From: Hypomesus transpacificus | Lineage: Eukaryota; Chordata; Actinopteri; Osmeriformes; Osmeridae | Length of the DNA stretch: 64,000 nt | Assembly (NCBI RefSeq): GCF_021917145.1 | Contig: NC_061077.1 | Location: forward strand, 12,792,125-12,856,124 | Reading direction: 5' to 3' | Part shown: piece after piece, positions 1 to 11,059 of the stretch | How positions within the stretch are numbered: position 1 is the stretch's first letter | Layout: the number at the start of each line of letters is the position of its first letter | Notes under the pieces: model-generated | The model's input: only the letters and a program-made list of their open reading frames with translations | The model's database searches: none | Told to the model about the DNA's origin: nothing | Position numbers and translations under genes: made by a program

Positions 1-1440
1 TCAAACACCAGAACCACTCATCAAATCAGCAAAAGCATACACACATTTTTGGCCTTGATTCAGTTTTCTATTTCATTAAACACTTTTTGCAAAACACAAC
101 ATACAATTCTCCACGTAACACAAACAATTCTAACAGGAAGCATCTTGATTTCCTTTTTCAAACACAAACAATCAAAATGCCACACTAATTCATCAGTGCC
201 TCACACTAACTCCTCACATGTGCAAACACTCATTGCTTTACTCAACACTAATCAAGGCTTTAGAATAGATAAACGATTTTTTTTAACCTTATAAGATATC
301 AAACTGTGAGAGACCACAAACATGAGGACAAAAAATCCTAGATTCAGCCGTTTTGCTCCTACAGTGTGTGGTGTGTGCCATGATTTGACAAAGACTAGCA
401 CACCACACACAAAGAGATGTCCAACCAGTGTACCGACTGTTAACACAAGAAACCTCGCAAAATCTGTTGAGAATAAAGAATAAGCATGGCAGACTATTTG
501 CAGGAAGAAATTGCAATGATAATGTTTGGAATTATTTTCACAGAAAATTAACAGAAAAAAGAAAAGGGTTTGCTGTTGCCACATATCAATTCCATTAAAT
601 TTTGTGTTGCGCCGTGACTCCGTTTGTTATGCTTCTGTATTCTCTCAGCTTGCTTTCTGATTGGATATAGACCAATTATCACCCTACGTCACACATCTGT
701 CAAGCAGGCTCAACTGCGCATGTCGGTTGCAAAAGACGAACTTCTTTACTGTAGAAACAGGTATGTAACAATTTAGAGTAATATGTACGTTAGAACATGA
801 TAGCTGTTTCAGCACAACACACGGTATCGTGTACAAATACATATATTTTAGCACCCATGCATCCATTGACTGCAGTGCACTGCATGATTAGTCCCAGTCT
901 GGTGGATTACTGTATCATACTGTGCAACAGTACAGTGACTGTAAGAGTAGTCATTCACACCATTCCTTTGGATAACTGTAATCATGTTATTCCAAATTTT
1001 TGAAAAAAGATGGGTTTTGGTTTCTGTCCTACTACACACGGTTGATGTATTTATTTTCTTTCATACTGTGTAATACTGTTTTCACAACCACAAATGCTTA
1101 CAGTAAAAAAACAGGTTTCAATTTTGTTTTCATGTTTACCATGAATTTTTCAACATCTCTGCCATTTGCTTTCAATCTTGTACAGAAATGTACATAGGAG
1201 CTCATGAAAGAAGAGTTTTAGGTTTTGAATAACTGTGTGTATATGATATATCAAAAAATGTAATATTATGGCAAAGGTGTTTGCAACATAAGACAAATGT
1301 TTGCTTTCAAAACTCGTTTGTGAGATTTTGAATGCAGTGCTTCATTTTACAAGAGAAGTGAGGGATTTTTGCATTTTGTCTGCAGTTCTTGGAGTTTTGA
1401 AAAAAAGAGGACGAGTAAAAAAAAACATATGTGTGTAATC
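1..1440. other. AT-rich intergenic sequence, no gene seen
   Basis: I see no coding exon with a recognisable product on either strand. The first 200 bases are A/C-rich, with repeated AACACA-like words that resemble the stretch at 17975-18200, so an old interspersed repeat is possible. All open frames here are short and of random composition. Confidence 0.5.
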
Positions 1441-1449
1441 ATTTGAAAA

Positions 1450-1680
1450 AACCGGGAGCGTAATTGACAAAGGTAGCATCACCAATCTTCTTATGACTGC
1501 TTCTAGTGACCTCTAAAAGGCCTGCATCTGATGATCGCAGTACTCTAGCTGGTGTGTAGTTAGTAAGAGAGTTAGCAATGTAGCTAGGGCCTTGTCCGTC
1601 TAGAGCTTTGTATGTGAGGAAAAAGACCTTACAGTAAAGTCAATTCTGAAGGTAACAGGGAGCCAGTGTAAAGCTGAAAC
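1450..1680 (-). mobile_element. LINE fragment (3' end of reverse transcriptase ORF, L2/Rex-like)
   Basis: On the minus strand one frame reads LHWLPVTFRIDFT and, after a small shift, YKALDGQGPSYIANSL. This is the conserved C-terminal signature of L2/Rex-type LINE ORF2 (LHWLPV..RI.FK, then YKAL). Only about 230 bp remain and the reading frame is interrupted, so this is a dead 5'-truncated copy. The clade assignment is from memory. Confidence 0.7.
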
Positions 1681-2049
1681 AAGCTGAAACAGTTATTATG
1701 TGTACATTAAAACATGTTTTAACTATAGTAGATTGTTACTTACCTGTTATCATTTCTACAGTAAAGGTTCAAATTATACCCACCACTGTAACACATACGT
1801 ATTTTGTGTGTAAGCAGTTGAAAAAAACTGTAAAAGGAAAATGAATAGGTGTACTGTCAATTTGCTCTGCTCACAAGTCTTCCTGTTAAATAAACACTAC
1901 ATTTAATATGAGTCTACATTTTGCAAAAGCACACTAGGTTAAGAAAACAAGATAATTAAGGATGTGGTGTAAATGGATACATGTATTCAATATTTAACTA
2001 GTCTTTGTTATTGGAACAGGATTACATCCAGGTCCTGTTCCAGGAATGG

Positions 2050-2793
2050 TCCACTTCTACAATACTCACTGAAACAGAAAGTGTGCCAGAGTCAAATACA
2101 TACACACATAAACTGATGTAAAGATAACTTACTTGTGGGAACGCAGATATAGGTCACATGCAGAGATGTGCGTGGGTCACACTGTCTGTGCATCCATAGT
2201 TTGCACTGACTACGTTGATCACAGAACTCCTTGGAAACAGGAAGGGTTTAACTCATACGTTCTTAATATGAATGTAACTTTTGAATGCAATGAGAAACTA
2301 ACAGTATGGCAGGACAACAGTAAAACTGTAACTGTGTAGTAGTGTAACAACGTACCACTGTTCAGGGTGGCCTGCTGACCTTCACAGATGTCTGTCGTCA
2401 CTGAAACAATACAAATACTAGTCTGTTGTTAACACATTTACAAATAGGTTCTTCTGAGTTTTACCTGCTTCTGTAGACATACAACATGCCAGCACTGAAA
2501 CAGGCACAAAGACCACATTCACAATCTGGCAGTTTAACAGTGTTTTTGAAAACTGTCACAGTGTCTGTGGAATTATGCTCGTATTATCTTTACATTTTCA
2601 TAATGAGAGCTTTATAATTAGTCTAACAATGAATCCAGTCACAAACCATAATCTAGCTCTACAAATTCAAACACAGACAAGCTTTAATGATATAAACATA
2701 AACTTGTCCTTCAGCTCTGTAAGGAGCTGCCCCCCTCCCCAGAGAGACAAGATACTTACAGATCAGAGCACCCAGCGTGAGACGAGGACTCAT
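2050..2793 (-). pseudogene. Truncated L-rhamnose-binding lectin copy
   Basis: This is a shrunken paralogue of the RBL gene at 12636-17504. Exon 1 (2760-2793) encodes MSPRLTLGALI with a GTAAGT donor, and exon 2 (about 2465-2494) completes a signal peptide (LLACCMSTEA). The first SUEL exon (2356-2400) reads TTDICEGQQATLN, but the conserved cysteine codon TGT has become AGT (Ser). The next exon (about 2131-2230) has the sugar-site YGR changed to YGC. It then jumps, without an intron, into the end of the third SUEL exon, so an internal deletion removed the DPC region, and a stop follows. The terminal exon homologue (about 2050-2080) is still present. A TATA box survives upstream. Most likely a pseudogene; a short secreted peptide of about 60 residues could still be made. 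Confidence 0.8.
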
Positions 2794-2836
2794 GGAGTTT
2801 CTAGATACGAACAACAACCTCACCTCAGACAACTTG

Positions 2837-2843
2837 TTTTATA
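2837..2843 (-). promoter_or_regulatory. TATA box of the RBL relic
   Basis: TATAAAA on the minus strand, 44 bp upstream of the relic's ATG. The intact RBL gene has its TATA box at the same spacing (17548-17554), so the duplicated unit carried its promoter. Confidence 0.55.
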
Positions 2844-3179
2844 GAGGCTGAGATTCTGACTGATGAACAAATAGCTAAATGAATCACGTAATTGGCAGCT
2901 GCATGTGTTGGATATGTAGGTGTTTAACTAGTCATTGTGCTTATAAAAGGTGAGAGTGTTTATGAAAGGTTTATAAAAATTAGGTGGTGTTTGATTAGTA
3001 ATTGCATTCATAGGACTGCCAAAAGTCTGACATTGTGTGCTTTGGATTGCTCTTTAAAAGGCTTGAGCTCATCATTGGTTCTGAACTGCTCTGAAAAAAG
3101 GTCCTGAGCTTGGGTTACATTTTATTTGTAACTTTTTATTTATATTGGGAAACCACAAAGACTGTGGCTCGAGATTTCG

Positions 3180-3358
3180 CAACGACTGCGGCTTGTGTTT
3201 TCTGGATTACCGCAAAGACTGCGGCATATGTTCAGAAGGGTTTTCTTTTAATTTTCTTATTACTTTCATTACTGATAAGATAGTTTTTATAGATTTTATG
3301 TAAAGCACTTTGTGCTGCAATCCGTGCATGAAATGTGCTATATAAATAAAGTCTTATT
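3180..3358 (+). mobile_element. LINE 3' tail (L2-like)
   Basis: The segment ends with GTAAAGCACTTTGTGCTGC, a short variable stretch, and GCTATATAAATAAAGT. This is the typical 3' UTR end of L2-like fish LINEs, followed by T/A-rich sequence. Upstream, three degenerate ACTGCGGC-containing units (3155-3225) form a small tandem array. There is no ORF. Confidence 0.65.
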
Positions 3359-3359
3359 A

Positions 3360-3895
3360 GGGTTCCTCCTGTTTTTGTTAGTATTCTTATTATTATATTT
3401 CTCCATTAAATGGCTCAATAGCTCAAAAAGTCCTTCGGACGATTTTTTCAAATTTGGCCCAATGATACAACAGGTCACTCACTACTCCCAGACGGCTCGT
3501 GGCCCACGTATACCCATCGGTGGCGCTATAAACCACGCCCAAAGTCTATGTGATTTCCCCAGCGTCCCATTACCACAAAATGCCTGAAGATTGCTATACA
3601 TGCCTTATTTCTCATGGGGAACAAAAAAGCCTCAAGGATCCAAAGCTAATACTTTGCCCTTTCTGTTAAAAAATCTCAACAGTTGATGTGTAGTAGAGGG
3701 GATAGAGAGGCTGACATGCAACCACATGATCTTGAGTTTCTAATCTCCAATCAACCTGTTGTTTGCCAAGCATGAATTGTTTTTGGTGTCTTGTTGTCCA
3801 ACTTTTGACCTTCTCCAATATACATTTTCATAATATTTTGCCATTTTGAGGAGGAACCCACATCGCTACTTGCAGCTATATTTATTATTATTATT
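3360..3895. repeat. Interspersed repeat of unknown class, flanked by (TTA)n
   Basis: The unit begins with GGGTTCCTCCTGTTTTTGTT and ends near GAGGAGGAACCCACATCGCT, followed by (ATT)n. The two ends are partly inverted (GGGTTCCTCC / GGAGGAACCC), and both sides abut TTA-rich sequence. The internal text (TGGCTCAATAGCTCAAAAAG, GGTGGCGCTATAAACCACGC) recurs in many fish genomes as far as I recall. It is non-coding. Confidence 0.55.
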
Positions 3896-3924
3896 ATAGT
3901 GGGCAGCAAAGGTGTGTAACTCTT

Positions 3925-4044
3925 AGTCTGAGTTTCCCAGACATGGATTTAGCCTAGTCCTAAAGGAAGAGAAAAATGAAGATCTCCATTGAAAACGTTT
4001 TCAGTCTAGGACAAGTATGCATCCATGTCTGGGAAACTGGGTCT
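3925..4044. mobile_element. Foldback MITE
   Basis: About 120 bp with inverted ends. The left end has TTTCCCAGACATGGAT and the right end has ATCCATGTCTGGGAAA. Inner arms (CCTAGTCCTA and TAGGAC) are also inverted. A related copy lies at 57665-57764. It is non-coding and too short to carry a transposase. Confidence 0.75.
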
Positions 4045-4492
4045 CAGTGTTTGTTTTCCAGTTCCTGATACTCGGTGCCAAACCTTTGTGATTCTCTGAC
4101 GCTGAGTCCTGTTCCGCCGGTGTTGGATGAAGTTACAGATCACTTGAATGCAGCCTACCTGGAACCTGAAACTTCCTTTATTTCCTGGTTTCCTTCAAAA
4201 ATAAAAGTCCCACACTTGGGTTCAACATACTCAAGGCAGTATCAGAAGGTGAGACTCAGGTCTCACCGGTCTGTCCCATTTTGAGATCCGGAAAAAGCTG
4301 GATGGTCTTCATCAAGACTTTTCCTGAGTATCAACAGTTTTGATATGATATAAATTAAACAAAAGAGCTACACCTGCTCCAATTTTTGGTTTGTTAATTG
4401 TAGATTTGCACTGTTGTGTCAACTGTATCACAAAAAATCCACATCACAGATTAATTTCTATTAAATCGTATTGTTCCGTCTGGTCTGTTATA

Positions 4493-4688
4493 TTTCATTT
4501 CATTTAGTCATTTACTAGACCCTCTTATCCAGATTGACTTACAGTAAGTACAGGGACATTCCCCCCGAGGAAAGTAGGGTAAAGTGCCTTGCCCATTGGC
4601 ACAATGTAATTTGGCACAGCCGGGAATCGAACTGGCGACCTTCAGGTTACTAGCCCAATTCCCTAACTGCTCAGCCACCTGACTCCAC
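4493..4688 (-). mobile_element. tRNA-derived SINE, copy 1
   Basis: Read on the minus strand, it starts with a tRNA-like head: A-box-like GGTGGCTGAGCAG and B-box-like AGTTCGATTCCCGG. It continues through CCTTGGGCAAGGCACTTTAC-like and GGGGGAATGTCCCTGTAC blocks to a tail with AGTCAATCTGGATAAGAG and TAAATGACTAAATG. It is homologous to the copies at 21586-21770 and 40382-40586. The TAAATGA tail repeats are diagnostic. Confidence 0.85.
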
Positions 4689-4925
4689 CATATAGACCAG
4701 CATTTGGGCTGTGTTTATTTGATGTGGACACCAGTCAGTGTACTCTGATGTGCTCATGTCTGTATCTATTGTTAAATGTGCTTTTCTTACAATGACTATT
4801 TGCACGGGAGTCTTCTGTCAGTATTTCTAAAGTAAACTGAGCTGAAGGGAGAAACATGAGTGTACCACTCGAGTGGGAGCTCAGATCACGTATCAGGGTC
4901 ATATCAAGACATATTACAGTATCAA
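4689..4925. other. Short intergenic stretch
   Basis: Nothing recognisable between the SINE and the RBL exon-1 relic. Confidence 0.4.
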
Positions 4926-4927
4926 AT

Positions 4928-4962
4928 AGGTGAGAGCACCCAGTGTGAGACGAGGACTCGTG
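4928..4962 (-). pseudogene. Isolated RBL signal-peptide exon relic
   Basis: A minus-strand segment matches RBL exon 1 of both other copies almost base for base (the GAGCACCCAG..GAGACGAGGACTC block), but the start codon is ACG instead of ATG. The usual donor is replaced by other sequence, and no SUEL exons follow. It is the third trace of an RBL first exon in the window. Confidence 0.75.
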
Positions 4963-4984
4963 GAGTTTCAAGATATACTAACAA

Positions 4985-5250
4985 CCTTGCAAGACCACGT
5001 CTGTTACATCAAGGCACATGGCAAATCCAATACAGTCCACAAGGAATGTGCATCAAAATCAGGTTAGATAAAATAAAAGGAAATACAAATAATATAGGCC
5101 ACCTACAGTTCAGGCCCATCGGATATACTTGTGGTATGAGAAGTGGGACTAAAAAGGGTGCAATATTGAAATAAGAAAATCACCTGCTCAGCCAAATTGT
5201 ATTTAACATGTGATGATTGTGTTTACACATTAGGTGTTTCTTTCACCAAA
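4985..5250. repeat. Duplicated flank block, copy A
   Basis: Non-coding sequence homologous to 10070-10340. The shared landmarks are an ATCAGGTTAGA word, ATGAGAAGTGGGA followed by GGTGCAATATT, and GTATTTAACATGT, all in the same order. It sits between the RBL exon-1 relic and the broken pim copy, so it marks a boundary of an ancient segmental duplication. Confidence 0.7.
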
Positions 5251-5984
5251 GACATTCATTGACATTTAGTTTTTTCTGTTGAGGCTAGTGCTAATAGAGC
5301 CTAAATTAGGAGAATAAAATTGAATCTAAACGTTTCAAATCATTTCCGCAGAATTTGCAAGAGGGGGTTGACATCATGGTTGTGACAGGGAATATTAACA
5401 TAAGTGTTTAAAATATTAAAAACAATACAACTTTCCAGACCCCGTCCAACACTGATGCACTCTGCAGAGGTGGGTTGTGGCAAGGAGTTCTACAGTCTGA
5501 CATCACGGGCACTGCATAAATACTGACGTGTAATGTAAGATTCATAGTATTGCCATGAGTTGGCTCTGAAGAAACTACGGCTCTGAGGTTGGCCTGTGCA
5601 GTATGTTATCAAATAAGGGCCAAACATATTTTGCATCTGTAGGAAATATTTGCATCTGTAGAAAAGTTTTGCAACCTGAAATATCATTTGTAATCTGTAA
5701 ATATCAGATTGAGACTGCAGTAGCGAGAGCGGTGACAAGCACTGCAACAGATATCTTGATAATGGCTGCCTGTGTGTCATCAAATTAAAATGACCAACAT
5801 CTCAATCACCGTCTGCATCACAGACATGGGCACTATTCTACTATGAGCTAAAAAGGACAGAAGATCACTTGAAATCAGTATTTGGACATTTAAATTCCTA
5901 GAAATAAACAGACTAGTTAAGCATATAATGTATTATTTATTTAGTGTATTGTAAATATGCTTGGGAGATTTGAAAAAAATGTAT
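5251..5984. other. Intergenic sequence, no gene seen
   Basis: No exon with recognisable product. A 97-codon minus frame at 5490-5783 is of low complexity (Tyr/Leu/Ser-rich), with no homologue I recognise. Short GCATCTGTAGRAA repeats occur at 5632-5665. Confidence 0.4.
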
Positions 5985-7312
5985 GTTCTGTCCCAGGTGG
6001 TCTGTGGTGGTGAGACAGTGGATGAGCTGCACACCGACCCATGGTGTGTTCCCAGAGGTGAAGGGGAGGGGCTGGACCACTGCAGCCAAGGGTGGAGCAG
6101 AATTCCCTCCAGAGTGGGCAGGTCTTTGCCAAACCGCCTCCTTCTGTAGGTTCACATCTTCTGAAGAGAGAAAAGGAAAGAGAGAATGACAGATAGCAGA
6201 GAATATGACAGAGGTGGAGGGGATTGTGGTCAGCTAGTTAAAGACAATGTGTGTCTCGGGTGAGTGTGCATGTCATTTCCTGCGTGTGGATGCGTGTCTT
6301 ACGGCTTGGAAATCCCTGGGAGATATCTTCGGCTTAATCCTCTAAGAGATGTCTTCCTCTCTCCTGGTGTTACGTACACCATAGGAACATGTGTGTACTG
6401 TATGTATGTAGTGGTGTGTTGGTCTTCCCTTCTGTTTCTAGCATCATTCATTCTGGTGTCCATTTTCCATGGACTTTTCAGCTTCATTCATCTCTGTTCA
6501 GCATCATTCACACGTCCGTTTCCATCCAATCTGGTGTTCATCAGGCTCCATAAGAACCTTGTTCCAACCTTCCTTTGGCAGCTTTTCTGGATCCAGAGTC
6601 TGTGGTCTGTGATCTCTAACAGTTTTCTACAGGATTTGGTATTATTCCAGACATGGGTTTGTGAGTATGAACTTGTAAAATCACTCACCTTGACCTGATC
6701 CTCAGGGAGATATCTTCCTCTCTCCTGAAAGGGGGAGGGGGGGGGGGCTGTCTGGAAGGCGACGGGGGGAGAAAGGGACAGTGGGGAGGTCGGGAGGACG
6801 ACCGGGGGGCAGGGACGAAGGCCAGGGCAGTTCTGGAGGCCGGCCAGGAGGCAGGGTGAAAAGCCGGGGCAGCTCTGGAGGCAGACCTGGAGGCCGTCTG
6901 GATGCGCAGAGGTGCTCAGGGGGTCGGTGGTGGTGACCAAGGCTGGGCTTCTTATGTGCACCGAGCTCTGGGGGTGCTGGAGTCGGCCAGGACTCTGCCG
7001 GGGGCTCAGGAGGAGCAGAGGGCTCGGTGCTGGGCAGCACGGGCACCAGGACTCTGGGCAGCATGGGCACCAGGCCTCTGGGCAGCACGGGCAGAGAGCC
7101 TTCGGGTAGCACAGGCAGAGGGCCTCTGGGCAGCACAGGCACCAGGCCTCTGGGCAGCACGGGCACCAGGGCTCTGGGCAGCACAGGCAGAGGGCCTCTG
7201 GGCAGCACAGGCAGAGGGCCTCTGGGCAGCACAGGAAGAGGGCCTCTGGGCAGCAGTGCTGTATCACTGATTTCTGGGATGGTGGACACAGCATGGGCCC
7301 TGGGGAGAGCAA
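5985..7312 (-). pseudogene. Broken pim-like serine/threonine kinase copy
   Basis: This is a decayed paralogue of the kinase at 7538-9627. From its 5' side, an open minus frame (to 7312) of proline/cysteine-rich repeat runs into PFQERGRYLPEDQVKV ending at 6689 with a GTGAGT donor. That piece matches YIQERGGCLPEDQAKV of the intact gene. A donor remnant like that of the fifth exon lies at about 6295-6310. The last-exon remnant at 5985-6150 reads LPTLEGILLHPWLQ, matching RPTLEEVLLHPWLH. The exons with the glycine loop, the VAVK lysine, the HRD catalytic loop and DFG are missing, so no kinase can be made. The flanking intron text is also homologous, which shows genomic duplication rather than retroposition. 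Confidence 0.8.
7036..7255. repeat. 24-bp minisatellite, about 9 copies
   Basis: The unit is GGCAGCACAGGCAGAGGGCC plus TCTG, with variants (GGGCACCAGG in some units). Because 24 is divisible by three and no unit has a stop in any of several frames, long frames stay open on both strands: minus-strand octapeptides like LPRGPLPV or CCPEALCL, and plus-strand GSTGRGPL. It lies directly upstream of, and in frame with, the broken pim exon at 6689-6735. Confidence 0.9.
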
Positions 7313-7537
7313 TATTACTCACTCATGGCCTTTCTCAGAATCAATGCTTCATCTGAAAAATCAGCTGATGAGGTTCAAAGTTTAGGAGGTTTCCCACTGA
7401 CCTGCCAAGTTCTGTCTCCCTTTCCATGTAGCCCTGCTTCTCCTCTGGGTCCTTGTCATGGTCGCATCCCACTGTCAGTAATAGGGGATGGACACAAAAG
7501 CAGGGAAAAGCAAGACAGGATTAAAACAACAAAGTAG

Positions 7538-9627
7538 TTATTTATCAACCTCTAGAAAGGGTGATTGGAATGAGACATAGGAGTGCAGGGAGCCTCGAGA
7601 GGCCAAACCAAGACCAGAACACACACCCACGGAGACAGACAGAAAACACGGGGGGCAAGGAAGACCAGGAGAACTTAAACTGGTGCATGGCTGTGACCGT
7701 CTGTGTTTGTGTGTCTTACCTCTTCCATGTGTACCATGTGGGGTCATTGTTGTGGCAGTGGTGCTTTTAGGGGACACCTTGGGGCTCCTGGTATCTACCC
7801 TACACCTCTTGGTGTTGCCCTGGGACAGGGAGAGGGAGGACGAAGACGAGGAGTCCTCAAGGGACAGTGCCGTCGAAGACTCCCCCGAATCCTGTCTCTC
7901 TTCCAGCTCTCTCTTCCTCTTCCTCTCCCCTCCTCTGCTGCTCTCTGCATCTCTTCTTTCCTTTCTCTTTCTCTTTTTCTGTCTCCCTGCTTTCCTCTCC
8001 TCCTCTGGATGCAGCCACGGGTGGAGAAGGACTTCCTCTAGAGTGGGCCGGTCTTCGGGGCACTTTGCCAAACACAATTTCAGCAGGTTCTTACATTCTG
8101 GAGAGAGAAAGAAAGAGAAAGAGATAGATAGCAGAGAATATGAGAGAAGTGGAGGAAACTGTGGTCAGTTTGATACAGACAGAAAGCATGTGTGTGCCTC
8201 TGTGTGAGTGTGTATGTTTATTTTTCTCGTCTGCGTGTGGATGGGTGTCTTACGGCTGGAAAACCCATCCATGGTAGGGATAGGATCACAATAAAGGACC
8301 TGGTCGGGTGTGCGAAAGGGGAATATCCCAGACAGCACGTTGTATAACAGTACCCCCAGCTGCCAGACAGCGGATGGAACCGCCTTGTAGGAACCATGGA
8401 GGTACCATTCAGGAGGGATGTACATTTTGGTCCCTGACACACACACACAAAACAACCTAAGTTAAACCGCACATGGAAGTGTGTGTACGTATGTGATTGG
8501 GTGCAATCGCAACTGAGTCCATTCTTTATTTCCGCTCAAGTCCTTGTGTTTGTCATCATGGTAAATCTTCGATGATATATTGCTTTTTAATATCGATGGG
8601 GGGGGGGGGGGGGCAGAGACAATACAAGAGTAGGGAATCGTACCAAGGAACTCGGTGTAGGGTGCTTCTTGAATAATGCAGCCACAGCCAAAGTCCAGAA
8701 CCCTAATCCGTGGAACTGCAGATCCGGTCTCGACCAGAAGGTTCTCTGGCTTAATATCTCGGTGGAGGACACCCCAAGAGTGAAAATTGACCATGGCCTC
8801 AACCAGCTGCCTCAGAATGATCTACAGAAAGAGAAAGAGACCGAGAGAAAGATGGAGGACAGTTGGGAGAGGAGGGGCAAATGGTGATGAATGTTGACTT
8901 TCACAAATAGCTCTTTGGAGGTGGATGGCTGTGATGAACTTGTCTGCACACACTCACTTTGGCCTGATCCTCTGGAAGACATCCTCCTCTCTCCTGGATA
9001 TAGTCAAACAGTTCCACGGCGGGTACAGGCCTCTCCAGAACTATAATGAGCTCTTGGTCCAGCTCGTACCAGTTCAGCAGCTCCACTGCTGCCTGACCGT
9101 CTCCAACCCTGGCCTCACCCCTCAACTCCTCACCCCTGGCCTTCTCAGCCATGTCTGCCCCACCCTGTCCTACAATCAGTAGGAGCACCACCTCCAGGGG
9201 GAGCTGGCGGAGCTTCCCACGCAGGGTCTTAAACACAGAACACAGACAACCAGTTAGAGTTCATGCTGCAATAGGGATGTTATCCATTGGAAGACATGGA
9301 TGACAGATAATTCAGAATGAGAATCTATAATGGAATATATGAATTGTAAAAGTGGGATTGGTCCACTCACCACAGTTGTATTTATCACCTTATCAATGGG
9401 AACGTGCTTGACTGCCACCTATCGAAAGAGACGGGTGGGGGGAAATACAACATGTTGATTTATAAAAATGATATACTGCTCTGTGTGTGACTGTGTGTAT
9501 ATTTTTGTATGTGTGTGTTATGTCATTCGTACAGGCAGATTGTCATCTATACGGAGTCCAGCGTAGACTGAGCCGAAGCCACCTTGGCCAAGACAGCTCA
9601 GTTCCACGTACTTCTCCTCAAACGATC
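7538..9627 (-). CDS. Pim-like serine/threonine-protein kinase (5' end not found)
   Basis: Six coding exons on the minus strand: 9533-9627, 9371-9418, 8958-9227, 8644-8821, 8254-8433 and 7538-8097, all with GT-AG borders and consistent phases (443 visible residues). They encode, in order, SFEEKYVELSCLGQGGFGSV (glycine loop), VAVKHVP (ATP lysine), an aC/b4 region with a Gly/Glu-rich insert of about 25 residues, LDQELIIVLERP and LPEDQAK. Then come HRDIKPENLL (catalytic loop), LDFGCG (metal-binding DFG), MYIPPEW (P+1 loop), WQLGVLLYNVLSGIFPF and the PIM-type end RPTLEEVLLHPWL. A tail of about 120 residues rich in Lys/Arg, then Ser, could direct it to the nucleus. PIM kinases phosphorylate basophilic Ser/Thr sites and promote survival, and teleosts carry many pim-like copies. 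The first exon, with the start codon, must lie upstream of 9627 and I could not identify it. All catalytic residues are present, so it is probably active. Confidence 0.85.
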
Positions 9628-9809
9628 CTACAGAGTTCACACACACACATTCATGTATAATGAACATTTTGGCCTATCCATCTATCTCTTTTTTTCTGTC
9701 TTTATTATTATGTATGTTTAAATCTAGCTACCTTAGCTATCATCTTTAACTATGTTGTTACTATATGCATCATTATGTACCTATAGTCATTTCATTGAAT
9801 GTTTTGTGT
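9628..9809. other. Upstream region of the pim-like gene
   Basis: The missing first exon is expected here or further right. I found no convincing minus-strand ATG followed by a donor of the right phase (one leftover base). Confidence 0.3.
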
Positions 9810-10900
9810 TCTACAATATTCTAAGGCATTTGAATTTTTTTTTACAGCAGTTAATATCGTCATACTCACTCATGTTTCAAGGTGGGGGTGCATTGATATA
9901 CACGTTATTGTGATATCATTACTATCTATTGAGTTCATGAACATTTAACTTTTTAAAAGCAATGTAGCATTGATCTGCAGTGAGATTGTAAAATGCAGAC
10001 ATGTATATTTTTGTAGAATGTGTATGCTGTTGTCATGGAATCATTATGATGTCAAATATGTAGAATTAGCCTTGTGCCTCTTGAAACATGGGAAATTCAA
10101 TAAGATCCACAAGAAAGTGACATTCACATCAGGTTAGACAATATTGTAAAACACAAAACAATCATATAGGTACCCTACAATCCAGCTAGTATAGAATAGC
10201 ATAGATTCTATAGCATAGAATATATTAGTTCAATGGTTGTGCCATGAGAAGTGGGAATAAACAAGGTGCAATATTTTTTTACATAAAACTCAGACAAATT
10301 AGTAGCCAAAGTATTTAACATGTACTAAGCTCCTTAGCTACTCTTTTTTCTCCTCCCAACCTTTTTCTTTTTATCAAAGTGTTTTTTACCTTGACACTTT
10401 GTGTCAACACTATCAGACTCCTAAACCACACAATAGTTCATATTTTTGTATGATGGTTTGGTGGTGATGGTGCGATGACGGACTTGACACTCATAGTGAA
10501 GTTATCATGTTTTTGTGGTTTTCAAGTCATTTTAATTGTATGATGTATACAAATGGTGTTTAGTGTTTTCTAATAATGTACAAACACTAAATGTGACATG
10601 GCAGAGTGTAAATCAGATGGTGGTGACATGTGATGATGTTGTACAATATTTGAAGGCATTTGAAAAATACTACAGCAGTTAATATTGTAATACTCACTCA
10701 TTTTGAGGTGGTAGAGTGCATTGATTTGCAGGCTATCGTTGAATAATTATTATCTAGTAAGTTCATAAGAAAACTGACTAGAAATGTAGGCTACTTCAAA
10801 AAGTTTGCAGCAATGATCTGCTGGTTTTAAAATGATGCACATGTACAGCTTTGTGGAACTGTATGCTGATGTCATTAAAATCTATTATGATGTCATAATG
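9810..10900. repeat. Diverged tandem duplication (period about 830 bp)
   Basis: The block 9810-10060 recurs at 10640-10890 in the same order. Shared words are CTACAATATT / GTACAATATT followed by AAGGCATTTGAA, then ACAGCAGTTAATAT, TACTCACTCAT, GTGCATTGAT, and GTATGCTG.TGTCAT with TATGATGTCA. Many substitutions and indels separate the copies, so it is old. Both are non-coding. The region between includes the duplicated flank block B (10070-10340). Confidence 0.7.
10070..10340. repeat. Duplicated flank block, copy B
   Basis: Homologous to 4985-5250 (see that entry for shared words). It lies on the far side of the intact pim-like gene, towards the RBL gene, mirroring the position of copy A next to the RBL exon relic. 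Confidence 0.7.
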
Positions 10901-11059
10901 ACAGTATCACCCACTATCAGCAGTGATTGTTATAGTGCATGTCGGAGAATAGCACGGACACATGCTTCAAACCGCAAACGGGAACGCGCGCCACTGTGCG
11001 TCCTTGAGAACTGTAAATCGTATAATTTGGCATTTTGTCTTTAGCCTGTTATTGTATTA

